DNA of 64,000 nt from Treponema sp. UBA4307 (GCA_002394685.1 DGUP01000010.1:1-64000), one strand, 5' to 3'. Counted from the first letter of the stretch, positions 26,418-35,023 are shown. Program-made: numbers and translations. The notes: generated by a model not told the origin, from the letters alone.

Positions 26418-27251
26418 ATGAGACTTTCTAGACTTGTAAAAACAATTTCCCTGCTTTTAATTGCAGGAGCCTTTTTCACAACACAGGCATTTGCTGCACC
26501 AATGCAGGCTAAAATAAAATCAGTTACCGGCAAAGTTGAACTTAAGTCAGGGGATTCCTGGATTCAGCTTAAAACCGGGGACATTGTAAAAAAGGGTGAT
26601 GTTATTTCAACCGGATTCAAATCTGAAGCAGTAATTACTGCCAACGAAGCAACCTTTACCCTTGGTGCTTTAACCCGCATTACTTTTGATGAACTTGTTT
26701 CTGGAACATCAAAGGATAAGACTTCCATCAATCTGGAAAGCGGTAGCGTCAAAGCTGATGTAAGCCATCAGACAAAAAAAGCTGATTTTACAGTGCGTAC
26801 ACCTTCTGCCACAGCGTCAGTCCGTGGAACAAGTTTTTCCATCGATTGCATGGCAAATCTTAGGGTACAAAACGGAATGGTTGCTTATTACCTTACCGGA
26901 TCAAGAGCTGCTCAGCAGGCTTACAGTGATTTTACTGATGATGATGACGGTTCTGAAACTCCTGAATCAAATCAGTTTACAGAAGCTGAGGAAATTGCAG
27001 GTGCAAAAGGTCTGGGAATTTACCAGGGACAGGCAACTTCAACTGATGAATATTCCCTTACTCAATCAAGTCCTCGTGAAACCTTTGCGGCTGGAACTTT
27101 CATCAACGGTACAGGAACTTCAACTCTTGCTGAACAGGAAGGCACATCTTTAACGGCTTCTTCCGGCAATTCTTCAACAGCTGCTGCAAGTTCTTCTGGA
27201 AATAAACTTTTAACTGCAATTGTAATTTTTGACGTAACAGTTAAGGAATAA
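26418..27251 (+). CDS. Secreted FecR-domain protein
   Basis: This 277-residue protein has a signal peptide (about 1-25, ending TQAFAA) and a FecR domain (about 27-150). The domain shows VTGKVELKSGDSWIQLKTGDIVKKGDVISTG, then ATFTLGALTRITF, then the hallmark VRTPSATASVRGTSF. FecR domains occur in sigma-regulator proteins and also, as here without an anti-sigma helix, in free periplasmic or surface proteins. A Ser/Gly-rich tail follows and the end is hydrophobic. I chose ATG 26418 over TTG 26412 for ribosome-site spacing (AAGGAGG at 26402-26408). It is the third gene of the envelope operon. Confidence 0.78.
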   Translation: MRLSRLVKTISLLLIAGAFFTTQAFAAPMQAKIKSVTGKVELKSGDSWIQLKTGDIVKKGDVISTGFKSEAVITANEATFTLGALTRITFDELVSGTSKDKTSINLESGSVKADVSHQTKKADFTVRTPSATASVRGTSFSIDCMANLRVQNGMVAYYLTGSRAAQQAYSDFTDDDDGSETPESNQFTEAEEIAGAKGLGIYQGQATSTDEYSLTQSSPRETFAAGTFINGTGTSTLAEQEGTSLTASSGNSSTAAASSSGNKLLTAIVIFDVTVKE

Positions 27252-27300
27252 TCTTTCCGGCCGAGTCTGGATTTCACAGAAGCGGGATTTAGGTAATTAA

Positions 27301-27516
27301 CATGCTACCGGAATAAAAAAGTTTTTGAAAAACCGGAGGCTCGCCTACACTGTATATATATAAATTACTACCGGTCGAGTCTGGATTTCACAGAACCGCG
27401 CCATATTGGCGCTAGACGCAGAACAGTGATTAGAACCTATTTACGGTTGCCGCTTTGCGGCAATCACTGTTCTGAGTCTTTCTGTAAAATCCAGCCTCTC
27501 CCTCCCGTAATTTTTA
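27301..27516. repeat. Left arm of a ~215 bp inverted repeat
   Basis: The arm runs from CATGCTACCGGAATAAAAAA through the motif GGTCGAGTCTGGATTTCACA, the palindromes GCGCCATATTGGCGC and CAGAACAGTGAT...ATCACTGTTCTG, to CCTCCCGTAATTTTTA. Its near-exact reverse complement is 28834-29047. Two modules in it (CTACCGGAATAAAAAAG...CCGGAGGCT and GGTCGAGTCTGG) recur at 33233-33440. Confidence 0.8.
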
Positions 27517-28660
27517 TACATTTTACTTTTAGGGATATGAAGGAATATTTCTTCAAAAACTTTTTTATTCCTCACGCTTTTAATTTCAGAACACGGCTAG
27601 GAAAATTTCTGCAAAATTCGGCATCTTCCTCCTGTAATTTTTTACATTTTACTTTTGAGGGATACGACGGAATATTTTTTCAAAAACTTTTTTATCCCTC
27701 ACGCGTTTAATTACAGAACACGGCTAGGAGAATTTCTGCAAAATCCAGTCTCTCCCTCCTGTAATTTTTATACATTTTACTTTTGGGGTATACGAAGGAA
27801 TATTTTTTCAAAAACTTTTTTATTCCTCACGCTTTTTAATTACAAGGCACTGCTGTAAGGATTTCTGCAAAATCCAGCCTCTCCCTCCTGTAATTTTTTA
27901 CATTTTACTTTTAGGGATATGAAGGAATATTTTTCAAAAACTTTTTTATTCCTCACGCTTTTTAATTTCAGAACACTGCTGGAAGAATTTCTGCAAAATT
28001 CGGCATCTTCCTCCTATAATTTTATACATTTTACTTTTGGGGTATAAGAAGGAATATTTTTCAAAAACTTTTTATCCCTCACGCTTTTAATTTCAAAACA
28101 CTGATGGAAGAATTGCTGTAAAATCCAGCCTCTCCCTCCTGTAATTTTTATACAATTTACTTTTGGGGGGATACGAAGGAATATTTTTTTCAAAAACTTT
28201 TTTATCCCTAACGCGTTTAATTTCAGAACACGGCTGGAAGATTTTCTGTAAAATCCAGACTCTCCCTCACGTAATTTTTTATACATTTTACTTTTGGGGT
28301 ATACGACGGAATATTTTTTTTAAAACTTTTTTATTTCTCACGCTTTTAATTTCAGAACACGGCTGGAAGATTTTCGGTAAAATCCAGCCTCTTTCTCCTG
28401 TAATTTTTATACATTTTACTTTTGGGGATATGAAGGAATATTTTTTCAAAAACTTTTTTATTCCTAACGCTTTTAATTTCAAAACACTGCTGAAAGATTT
28501 TCTGCAAAATCCAGAATCTCCCTCCCGGATTTTTTATACATTTTACTTTTGAGGTATACGACGGAATATTTTTTTTCTAAAACTTTTTTATTCCTAACGC
28601 GTTTTAAATACAGAGCACTGTTGAAAGACTTTCTTCAAAATACAGACTCTACTTTCCCCT
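27481..28660. repeat. Tandem array of about nine ~128 bp units
   Basis: Units start near 27481, 27608, 27735, 27864, 27990, 28115, 28245, 28374 and 28501, with a decayed copy near 28632. Spacing is 125-131 bases. Each carries TCTGCAAAATCCAGCCTCTC, CTGTAATTTTTATACATTTT, and TTCAAAAACTTTTTTATTCC followed by (C)TCACGC. The unit lengths are not multiples of three, so the array is not a repeated coding frame. One further unit lies in reverse orientation at about 28737-28860, and a forward one at about 33560-33690. Confidence 0.85.
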
Positions 28661-28833
28661 TTTTAAGGGATCAGTGCATTCTGTTATAATGCAGGGGAAA
28701 TATAAAGTTTTGCGGAGATTGTGGCTTACTCTTACAGACTTTCTTCAAACAGTGCCTTGTAATTAAAAAAGCGGGAGGGATAAAAAAGTTTTTGAAAAAA
28801 CACTCAGTTTGTGCCCCCCTCAAAAGTATAATA

Positions 28834-29047
28834 TAAAAATTACGGGAGGGAGAGGCTGAATTTAACAGAAAGACTCAGAACAGTGATTGCCGCAAAGCGG
28901 CAACCTTAAATAGGTTCTTATCACTGTTCTGCGTCTAGCGCCAATATGGCGCGGTTCTGTGAAATCCAGACTCGACCGGCAGTATGTTTTCATATTCAAT
29001 GTTAGCGAGCCTCCGGTTTTTCAAAAACTTTTTTATCCCGGCAGCAT
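28834..29047. repeat. Right arm of the ~215 bp inverted repeat
   Basis: This is the reverse complement of 27301-27516 with a few per cent differences, including the same two inner palindromes. The two arms enclose 1.3 kb of array, so the whole locus could form a very large cruciform or stem-loop transcript. Confidence 0.8.
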
Positions 29048-29154
29048 ATTTAATTTTTTGTATCGCGCTTTTACACTAGTAATTTTCACCGGGAGTAAAA
29101 ATTTTCCTTTTTTCTATGTTAAAGGAATCACTGCATTTCTTTTCAAATTAAGCT

Positions 29155-29319
29155 AAATATAAAGTTTTGCGGAGGGGGAAATTAATAGTGTAAAATGACT
29201 TTTTTTGTGGCTGCCGCATGTGCGGCATTACAATAGTTCCAATGCCACAAAAAACGTCAAGCGCAATATTGCGCGCTTTTACACTAGTAATTTCACCCGG
29301 GAGCAAAACTTTATATTTA
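29155..29319. repeat. Palindromic repeat with ~43 bp arms
   Basis: AAATATAAAGTTTTGC...AGTGTAAAA (29155-29196) is mirrored by TTTTACACT...GCAAAACTTTATATTT (29276-29319). The loop holds two smaller perfect palindromes, TGCCGCATGTGCGGCA and GCGCAATATTGCGC. Partial copies of one arm occur at about 28697-28713 and 29067-29100. Confidence 0.7.
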
Positions 29320-29337
29320 TCTTAAACAACAAATGAA

Positions 29338-29422
29338 ATGCGGTGAGCCCGACTGGAGCGGTGGCCGGAGGCCAGTGCGAAGCACCGAGGGTTACTGAGC
29401 CGCGGAACGGAGGTAATAGGAT
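29338..29422. repeat. GC-rich ~86 bp repeat, left copy
   Basis: The stretch from ATGCGGTGAGCCCGACTGGA to GAGGTAATAGGAT is far richer in G+C than its surroundings and contains GGCCGGAGGCC. Its reverse complement, about 90% identical, lies at 33117-33204. Together they bracket beta-mannosidase and nudC. Confidence 0.8.
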
Positions 29423-29554
29423 ATGTTTTTCTGTTTAACTTATTCTGTTTTGGCGGGTCGAATTTGATGGCGGAACAAGATTATTTTTTTGCCATAGAAA
29501 AACAATTTCAAATATAATAAAATCTTCCTTAATACTTTTTTACAAGAGGCTAAT

Positions 29555-32110
29555 ATGAAAACTTGTGACCTTCACAGTTCAAACTGGGCACTTTCAAATG
29601 AATCGGGAAGAGATGAAATTAAAGGGATTCAGATGAATGTTCCCGGCGACAATTATTCTGCACTTATCAGGGCTAATGTTATAAAGGATCCTTATTTTGG
29701 TACCAGCGAAAAAGACTGCCAGTGGGTGGGAAAAGAGGACTGGAGTATTGAAAGGAAATTTAATTTTACAAAGAGGCTTGACCAGAAACATTTTCTCTGC
29801 ATGGATATGGTTGATACTTTTTTTACTGTTTATGTAAATAATCAAATGGCAGGAGAAGGGCACAATTATTTTAGAATCTGGCGATTTGACATTACGGATT
29901 TTCTTATTGACGGTGAAAATTCTATCCGCATTGTTTTTGAATCTTCGGAAAAACATGCCATTCAGGCTGCTGCAAAACTTCCATACCCTGTGCCTGTTTC
30001 AAGTTACGATGTTTTCTCTCCTCACAGAAATCTTGTTAGAAAAATTCAGTGTCACTCTGGATGGGACTGGGGTCCTTGTCTGATGGTTTCCGGAATATAC
30101 GGAGATATTTATATTGATTCTGTTTATAAGGGCTACATCAATTCGGTTTCTGCAGAAACTATTCCTCTTGAAGAAAATAAGTGGAATGGAAAGTGGAAGT
30201 GCTCTATCACAGTACGCTACACTTCTTTTTTTGAAGAAAAGAGGTCTTTCCTTTTTGAATTGACTGGAAACAAACTTTCTTTAGTAAAAACTGCCCGGAG
30301 TGAAATTAAAGAGGGGCTGAATATTATCAAAACAGAGTTCACTGTTGATAATCCGGTTTTATGGAAGAGCAGCGATGAATTGAAAGAAGAGGGGCTTGAA
30401 AAAAATAGTCTATACACTCTTCTTGTTTCTTCTGTGGATGAAAGGGCTGCTGATCATATGGATTCAGTGATGGTTAAGCAGATTGGTTTCAGGGAACTTA
30501 AGCTTAATGCAATTCCTGATGAATATGGAACCAGTCTTTACTATTCTCTCAACGGCAGAAAAATTTTTGCAAAGGGGGCAAACTGGATTCCCATTGATTC
30601 ACTTCCGGAAAGATGGACTCCAAATCGTTACCGTTATTTTTTGCAGAGTACTGTTGATGCAAATATGAATTCCCTGCGCTTCTGGGGAGGTGGTCAGTAC
30701 GAAAGCGAACTCTGCTACAAGCTTTGTGATGAATTAGGAATTATTGTCTGGCAGGATTGTATGTTTGCATGCGGGCTCTATCCTACAAACGATGAATTTC
30801 TTGAAAACGTTGAAAGGGAAATTGAAGATAATGTTCTCCGTCTCCAGACTCATCCTTCCCTGGCAGTCTGGTGCGGCAACAATGAAAATCTTGGAGCATT
30901 GAACTGGTATAAGGAAAGTCGTGATTCAAGAGATAAATATCTTGTTGACTATGATCGTCTTAATCATGGAGTTGTAGAAAAAACAATTAAGCGTTGTGAT
31001 TCAAGTCGCACCTGGTGGCCAAGTTCTCCATGTTCAGGCCCAGACAATTTTGGTGACAACTGGCATTCTGATTCTGAAGGTGACATGCATTTCTGGAGTG
31101 TCTGGCATGAAAAAAAAGATATGGAAGCTTACCTCAGTATTAAACCCCGCTTCGTAAGTGAATTCGGTTATGAGAGTTTGAATTCTCTGGAAGGTATTCG
31201 GGAATATGCTTGTGAAGAGGACTTAAATTTAACAAGTCCAGTTATGGAATGGCATCAGCGTTCTCCTGGCGGCAACAGTATTATTCTTGAAAATTTCTCC
31301 CGCTACTTCAGGATTCCTGAAGGTATAAAAAATATCAGTTACCTCAGTCAGCTGCAGCAGGCTCTTGCAGTAAAAACAGCAGTAGATTACTGGAGAAGTC
31401 TTCGACCTCACTGCATGGGTGCAATTTACTGGCAGATAAATGATGTCTGGCCGGTTACTTCATGGTCTTCAATTGAATACAGCGGCAAATGGAAACTTCT
31501 TCACTATGCTGCAAAAAAGTTCTTCAGGATGGTAAATCTTTCCCTTATAAAAAAGGATGAAAAAATTTTTGCCTGCATTGTAAATGAAAGCAGTAAAGCT
31601 TTAGACCTTGCTGTAAGAATCAGCTGGATTGATTTTAATGGTAAAATCTTACGCGCACTTGATCTTAATAAAACAATTAAGTCTGATTCTGCAGAATATG
31701 TTTTTGAAGAAGCACTTTCTGACAAGCAGATTGAGGCTCAGGATAATACGTACTTCATTTATGCAGAGATGGATTATGAAGGTACAAAAATTACAGATAC
31801 ACTTTTTGTAAACCGGTGGAAAAAATGCAGTCTGGAAAAAGCAAACATTCAGGTAATGGCTGCAGAAACTGGTGAAGGAAAATTTCTGCTTCTTCTGAAT
31901 ACCGACAAGCCAGCCTTCTACGTAAATCTGGAAACAGAAGGATGTAAGGGTCACTTTTCTGAAAACATGCTGACTCTTTTGCCGGGTCAGGAAACAACAG
32001 TAGAATTTATTCCTTCAGATTATGGTCTTGAAGAAAAAACAAAACTGCCAACCATGGAAGAATTTAAATCTTCCCTGAAAATAACAAGTTTGAGAGATAC
32101 CTATAAATAA
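29555..32110 (+). CDS. Beta-mannosidase (glycoside hydrolase family 2)
   Basis: The enzyme is 851 residues with the GH2 order: an N-terminal sugar-binding-like domain (about 1-170), an immunoglobulin-like domain (about 190-285), a TIM barrel (about 290-640) and C-terminal beta domains. The acid/base glutamate lies in WCGNNENLGALNW (about residue 444) and the nucleophile in RFVSEFGYES (about residue 536). The AKGANWIPIDS and LRFWGGGQYES segments are typical of beta-mannosidases. No signal peptide is present, so it is cytoplasmic and would act on imported mannosides. It has no sugar transporter beside it. AAGAGG precedes the start. It sits between two inverted GC-rich repeats with nudC. Confidence 0.9.
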   Translation: MKTCDLHSSNWALSNESGRDEIKGIQMNVPGDNYSALIRANVIKDPYFGTSEKDCQWVGKEDWSIERKFNFTKRLDQKHFLCMDMVDTFFTVYVNNQMAGEGHNYFRIWRFDITDFLIDGENSIRIVFESSEKHAIQAAAKLPYPVPVSSYDVFSPHRNLVRKIQCHSGWDWGPCLMVSGIYGDIYIDSVYKGYINSVSAETIPLEENKWNGKWKCSITVRYTSFFEEKRSFLFELTGNKLSLVKTARSEIKEGLNIIKTEFTVDNPVLWKSSDELKEEGLEKNSLYTLLVSSVDERAADHMDSVMVKQIGFRELKLNAIPDEYGTSLYYSLNGRKIFAKGANWIPIDSLPERWTPNRYRYFLQSTVDANMNSLRFWGGGQYESELCYKLCDELGIIVWQDCMFACGLYPTNDEFLENVEREIEDNVLRLQTHPSLAVWCGNNENLGALNWYKESRDSRDKYLVDYDRLNHGVVEKTIKRCDSSRTWWPSSPCSGPDNFGDNWHSDSEGDMHFWSVWHEKKDMEAYLSIKPRFVSEFGYESLNSLEGIREYACEEDLNLTSPVMEWHQRSPGGNSIILENFSRYFRIPEGIKNISYLSQLQQALAVKTAVDYWRSLRPHCMGAIYWQINDVWPVTSWSSIEYSGKWKLLHYAAKKFFRMVNLSLIKKDEKIFACIVNESSKALDLAVRISWIDFNGKILRALDLNKTIKSDSAEYVFEEALSDKQIEAQDNTYFIYAEMDYEGTKITDTLFVNRWKKCSLEKANIQVMAAETGEGKFLLLLNTDKPAFYVNLETEGCKGHFSENMLTLLPGQETTVEFIPSDYGLEEKTKLPTMEEFKSSLKITSLRDTYK

Positions 32111-32131
32111 TAAGCGCCGTATCCAATTTGT

Positions 32132-32974
32132 TTATTTACCAAATTGATTGAAAATCAAATTGTAGGCAGCAGAACCGGGAGGGCTTAATGGAGAAGGAAG
32201 ACTTTCATAACTGAACCATTCAGCACTTTCCAGTTCTTCTTCCTGAATTTTAATCTGACCGCTTTCCCAGTCAGCGTAATATGCCAGCATCAACTGATCT
32301 GGGAAAGGCCAGGCCTGGCTTCCAGCATAACGGAGATTTTTTATTTTAAGGCCTGTTTCTTCATATACCTCACGATGAACTGCCTGCTCAAGATTTTCCC
32401 CCTGCTCTACAAATCCTGCAATACAGGAATAATGTCCGGTCACAGAATTTTTATTTTTTGCAAGAAGAATCTTATCTTCTTTTTTTACAAGAACAATTAT
32501 GGCAGGTTCAATCCGGGGGAAAAGCAGACTGCCGCATTTGCTGCATTTTTTTGCAGTAAAGTGCTCATCATCAAGCAAGGGTTTTCCACATGCAGGACAA
32601 AAACGATAAGTCTGTCTTAACAGTAGAAGACCGTGAGCACGGCATGCGAGACTCACCATTTTTTCAAAAGCATTTTCATTTCCTGACATTAAATCTTTTG
32701 CATCCCAGAAAAACTGGCGAAAATTAATAGCCCGTGTTCCGGAAGGCACAGGGGCATCTTTTTCCAGAAGCCAGGCACTATAATTATATTCTTTTTCAGT
32801 GAACCAGTCGCATACAAGCTGCTCTTTCATCAATTTTCTTAACAGATTTTCATCAGGCAAATCTTCTTTTGTTAAAGCAGAGGGATTATCGCTGCATTTG
32901 AGCAGAATTTTATTTTCTATAAAAACAAAATGGTTTTCACAAAAAAAATTATTCGGATTTGATATTAAAGCCAT
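32132..32974 (-). CDS. nudC: NAD+ diphosphatase / NAD-cap decapping NUDIX hydrolase
   Basis: The protein is 280 residues. An N-terminal NUDIX-like domain is followed by a zinc ribbon (FCPACGK...KCSKCGSLLFPR, about residues 130-155) and a catalytic NUDIX box (GFVEQGENLEQAVHREVYEETGL, residues about 189-211, all acidic residues kept). The NudC fingerprint after the box is SQAWPFPDQ, close to the consensus SQPWPFP. The family hydrolyses NADH and removes NAD caps from RNA. It is convergent with beta-mannosidase. TGaTATAAT ends six bases before the ATG, with no Shine-Dalgarno sequence, so its mRNA is probably leaderless. Confidence 0.9.
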   Translation of the reverse strand: MALISNPNNFFCENHFVFIENKILLKCSDNPSALTKEDLPDENLLRKLMKEQLVCDWFTEKEYNYSAWLLEKDAPVPSGTRAINFRQFFWDAKDLMSGNENAFEKMVSLACRAHGLLLLRQTYRFCPACGKPLLDDEHFTAKKCSKCGSLLFPRIEPAIIVLVKKEDKILLAKNKNSVTGHYSCIAGFVEQGENLEQAVHREVYEETGLKIKNLRYAGSQAWPFPDQLMLAYYADWESGQIKIQEEELESAEWFSYESLPSPLSPPGSAAYNLIFNQFGK

Positions 32975-32989
32975 GAAAGGATTATATCA
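32975..32989 (-). promoter_or_regulatory. Extended -10 abutting the nudC start
   Basis: On the minus strand TGaTATAAT (TATAAT at 32986-32981) and six bases precede ATG 32974. Initiation should occur at the start codon itself. Confidence 0.6.
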
Positions 32990-33069
32990 CGATTATTGTT
33001 TTTTCTGATATTTTTCTTATTAAAAAGTTTTTGCTTCAACTGTGTGTTTTTTTTATTGATCATGTTTCG

Positions 33070-33098
33070 CCTCTGCATCCAATGCAGGGGCTTTTTTT
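33070..33098 (+). terminator. Orphan plus-strand terminator
   Basis: CCTCTGCAT (33070-33078) pairs with ATGCAGGGG (33082-33090) and seven T follow. No plus-strand gene ends nearby; beta-mannosidase stops 960 bases upstream. It could end read-through from that gene, antisense to nudC, or a small RNA starting within 32990-33060. Confidence 0.6.
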
Positions 33099-33116
33099 CT
33101 CCATACCATGAACCAC

Positions 33117-33204
33117 ATCCTATTACCTCCGTTCCGCGGCTCGGTCACCCTCGGTGCTCACGCACTGGCCTCCGGCCCCCGCTCCAGTCGGGCTCACCGC
33201 ATTC
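33117..33204. repeat. GC-rich ~86 bp repeat, right copy (inverted)
   Basis: This is the reverse complement of 29338-29422. It starts at CATCCTATTACCTCC and ends CACCGCATTC. Confidence 0.8.
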
Positions 33205-33442
33205 GGCCTATTTCGTAAGAAATTAAATATGCTGCCGGTCGAGTCTGGATTTCATAGAACCGTATGTAAGTAATTAACATGCTACCGGAATAAAAAAGTT
33301 TTCGAAAAACCGGAGGCTAGCTAACATTGAATATGAAAACATACTGCCGGTCGAGTCTGGATTTCACAGAACCGAGTTGCAAGAAATTAAATATGCTACC
33401 GGAATTAAAAAAGTTTTTGAAAAACCGGAGGCTCGCCTCCTA

Positions 33443-33502
33443 CACGCAGTTTGTGCTTGTAATTATATACGTTAGCCGCTTTGCGGCTGCACAAACTGAG
33501 TG
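33443..33502. repeat. Shared hairpin module, copy 2
   Basis: CACGCAGTTTGTGC, then TTGTAATTATATACG, an inner GCCGC/GCGGC stem and GCACAAACTGAGTG correspond base for base to the hairpin at 3771-3831, with paired changes in the arms. Half of it also occurs, inverted, at about 28800-28820. Confidence 0.65.
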
Positions 33503-33721
33503 TTTTTTCCAAAAACTTTTTTATTCCTCCCGCTTTTTAATTACAAGGTACGTCTGAAAGAATTTCTGTAAAATCCAGCCTCTTCCTCCCGTAATTTTTA
33601 TACATTTTACTTTTAGGGGCACAGATGGAATGTTTTTTCAAAAACTTTTTTATTCCTCCCGTCTTTTAATTACAAAGCACTGCTGGAAGCCGACCCTGCG
33701 GTTTTCCCCCCTCCCAAAGTT

Positions 33722-33936
33722 TGATTTTTGTCATACCCGCAAGTCTATTCAAAAGCAGGGGTATAAAAGCAAGCGTAGGCGGGGTTATGGCACGAAATCC
33801 ACTTTGTGCTAGCGAGCGCAGCGAGACTAATTTCCAATTTTGCACAACCGTGGATTTCGTGACATGTTCCCGCCGAGAGCTTGCTTTTATACCCCTCTTC
33901 TGTAAAATAAAAATACCTTTCGTATGACAAAAATCA
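33722..33936. repeat. ~215 bp palindromic element
   Basis: Outer arms TGATTTTTGTCATAC (33722-33736) and GTATGACAAAAATCA (33922-33936) are perfect. Inner arms AGGGGTATAAAAGCAAGC (33757-33774) and GCTTGCTTTTATACCCCT (33879-33896) are also perfect, as are CACGAAATCCAC (33791-33802) and GTGGATTTCGTG (33850-33861). The loop carries GCGAGCGCAGCGAG. It has no coding potential and looks like a MITE or a structured RNA. Confidence 0.8.
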
Positions 33937-34153
33937 CACGAAAGGCACTACTTAAGGAATCTGAAAAAAAAATTTAAATTTTTCCTCAAATTTGGGTCTT
34001 CTTTTTACATTTTTGTAACTTCACTGCTGATTATATAGTAGGGGGCTGATGAAAATGCTTCGCGCACTTTTGTCATATGCAGAATCTGCCGTCGGCTAAT
34101 CTGACATTAAGCCTCCTCTACAACCGCTGCAGCGGAATATTAGGAGTAATCGT

Positions 34154-35023
34154 ATGAAAAATACTGATGTAAAAAATCTTACCCCGGAAGAAAAATGGGA
34201 ACAGGCAACCATTGCCAACAATTACATTTTCTACAAGGTCATGCACGAAAATCCGGATGTCTGCAAAGAACTGCTGGAAATTCTTCTTGAAATTAAAATT
34301 GACAGAATTGAAATGTATCAAGAAAAGGAAGTTTCAATCGATTACAGGAAAAAGGCCATCAGAATGGACGTTTATGCCCGGGGAAAAGACAGGGCTTTTG
34401 ACCTTGAGATTCAGGCCTGTGATACAGGGGAGCTGCCGGAAAGAGCCCGTTACTATCAGGGGGTAATGGATGTTGAGCAGTTAAATGCCGGGCAGGATTT
34501 TAAGAGTCTTAACAGCAGTTATGTAATTTTCATCTGCATTCCGGACATCTTTAAGGGAGGACTGGGTCGGTACACATTTGAAAATCTCTGTCTGGAAAAC
34601 CCTGAAATCAAGTTGAATGACCGAGCCTACAAATACTTTTTTATTGCCAGAAACTATGATAAACTATTGAACGAACAGCAGAAGGCTTTCATGAAATGCA
34701 TGCTCAGTAATGAAAGCTCAAGTACGTTTACGGAAAAGATCATCCGCATGGTGAAAAATGCAAAGCTCAACACTCAGTGGAGGAATAGTTTTATGGAATT
34801 CGAAAGACAACTGGCCTATTCATTCCGTGAAGGCAAGGCAGAGGGAAAAGCCGAAGGTATGGAACTGGGCAAAGCTGAAGGAAGAGACGAAAAAGCGGTG
34901 GAAGCCTCTGTGGAACTCCTAAAGAAGGGAATTGCTCCTGAAATAATTGCCGAATGTGAAAAACTTCCAATGGAGAAAGTTCTGGAACTGGAAGAAGAGA
35001 TAAAAAAGGAAGAGCTCTGTTAA
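34154..35023 (+). CDS. PD-(D/E)XK nuclease family (Rpn-like) protein
   Basis: This 289-residue protein belongs to the group annotated as Rpn recombination-promoting nuclease or PDDEXK transposase-like. The N-terminus FYKVMHENPDVCKELLEILL and the catalytic segment RMDVYARGKDRAFDLEIQA (metal-binding Asp about residue 77, then ExQ in place of ExK) define the nuclease core. The C-terminus holds a GKAEGKAEGMELGKAEGRDE repeat that is characteristic of this group. AGGAG lies upstream. It borders the repeat island and could take part in its rearrangement, but that is only inference from position. Confidence 0.82.
   Translation: MKNTDVKNLTPEEKWEQATIANNYIFYKVMHENPDVCKELLEILLEIKIDRIEMYQEKEVSIDYRKKAIRMDVYARGKDRAFDLEIQACDTGELPERARYYQGVMDVEQLNAGQDFKSLNSSYVIFICIPDIFKGGLGRYTFENLCLENPEIKLNDRAYKYFFIARNYDKLLNEQQKAFMKCMLSNESSSTFTEKIIRMVKNAKLNTQWRNSFMEFERQLAYSFREGKAEGKAEGMELGKAEGRDEKAVEASVELLKKGIAPEIIAECEKLPMEKVLELEEEIKKEELC

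Larger units (their letters stand above)
27252..29554. repeat. Repeat island, left part (noncoding)
   Basis: These 2.3 kb hold no supportable gene. They consist of inverted arms, a tandem array, small palindromes and one GC-rich repeat, each listed separately. Open frames exist but are not conserved between repeat units. The stretch separates the FecR gene from beta-mannosidase. Confidence 0.8.
33205..34153. repeat. Repeat island, right part (noncoding)
   Basis: No gene is supportable here. Copies of the left-arm modules occur at 33230-33265, 33278-33310, 33345-33380 and 33390-33437. The shared hairpin (33443-33502), one array-type unit (about 33560-33690) and the palindromic element (33722-33936) follow. 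The last 200 bases contain the promoter region of the Rpn-like gene and a perfect CCGCTGCAGCGG palindrome (34127-34138). Confidence 0.75.

Noticed and set aside
27426..28552. Series of repeated open frames within the 128 bp array
   Set aside because: Units differ in length by numbers that are not multiples of three, so the frame shifts from unit to unit. Products are Phe/Ile/Lys-rich with no start signals.
27481..28660. CRISPR array
   Set aside because: The repeat fills the whole 128 bp unit, so there are no unique spacers of constant size, and no cas genes are in the window.
29338..33204. A classical transposon carrying beta-mannosidase
   Set aside because: No transposase or target duplication is visible, so I report only an inverted-repeat-bounded cassette.
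33117..33204. rRNA or tRNA fragment as source of the GC-rich repeat
   Set aside because: The sequence does not fold as a tRNA and shows no rRNA motif I recognise.
33327..33930. Short open frames in the right repeat island
   Set aside because: They run through hairpin modules and palindromes that recur in other orders elsewhere; no ribosome sites.
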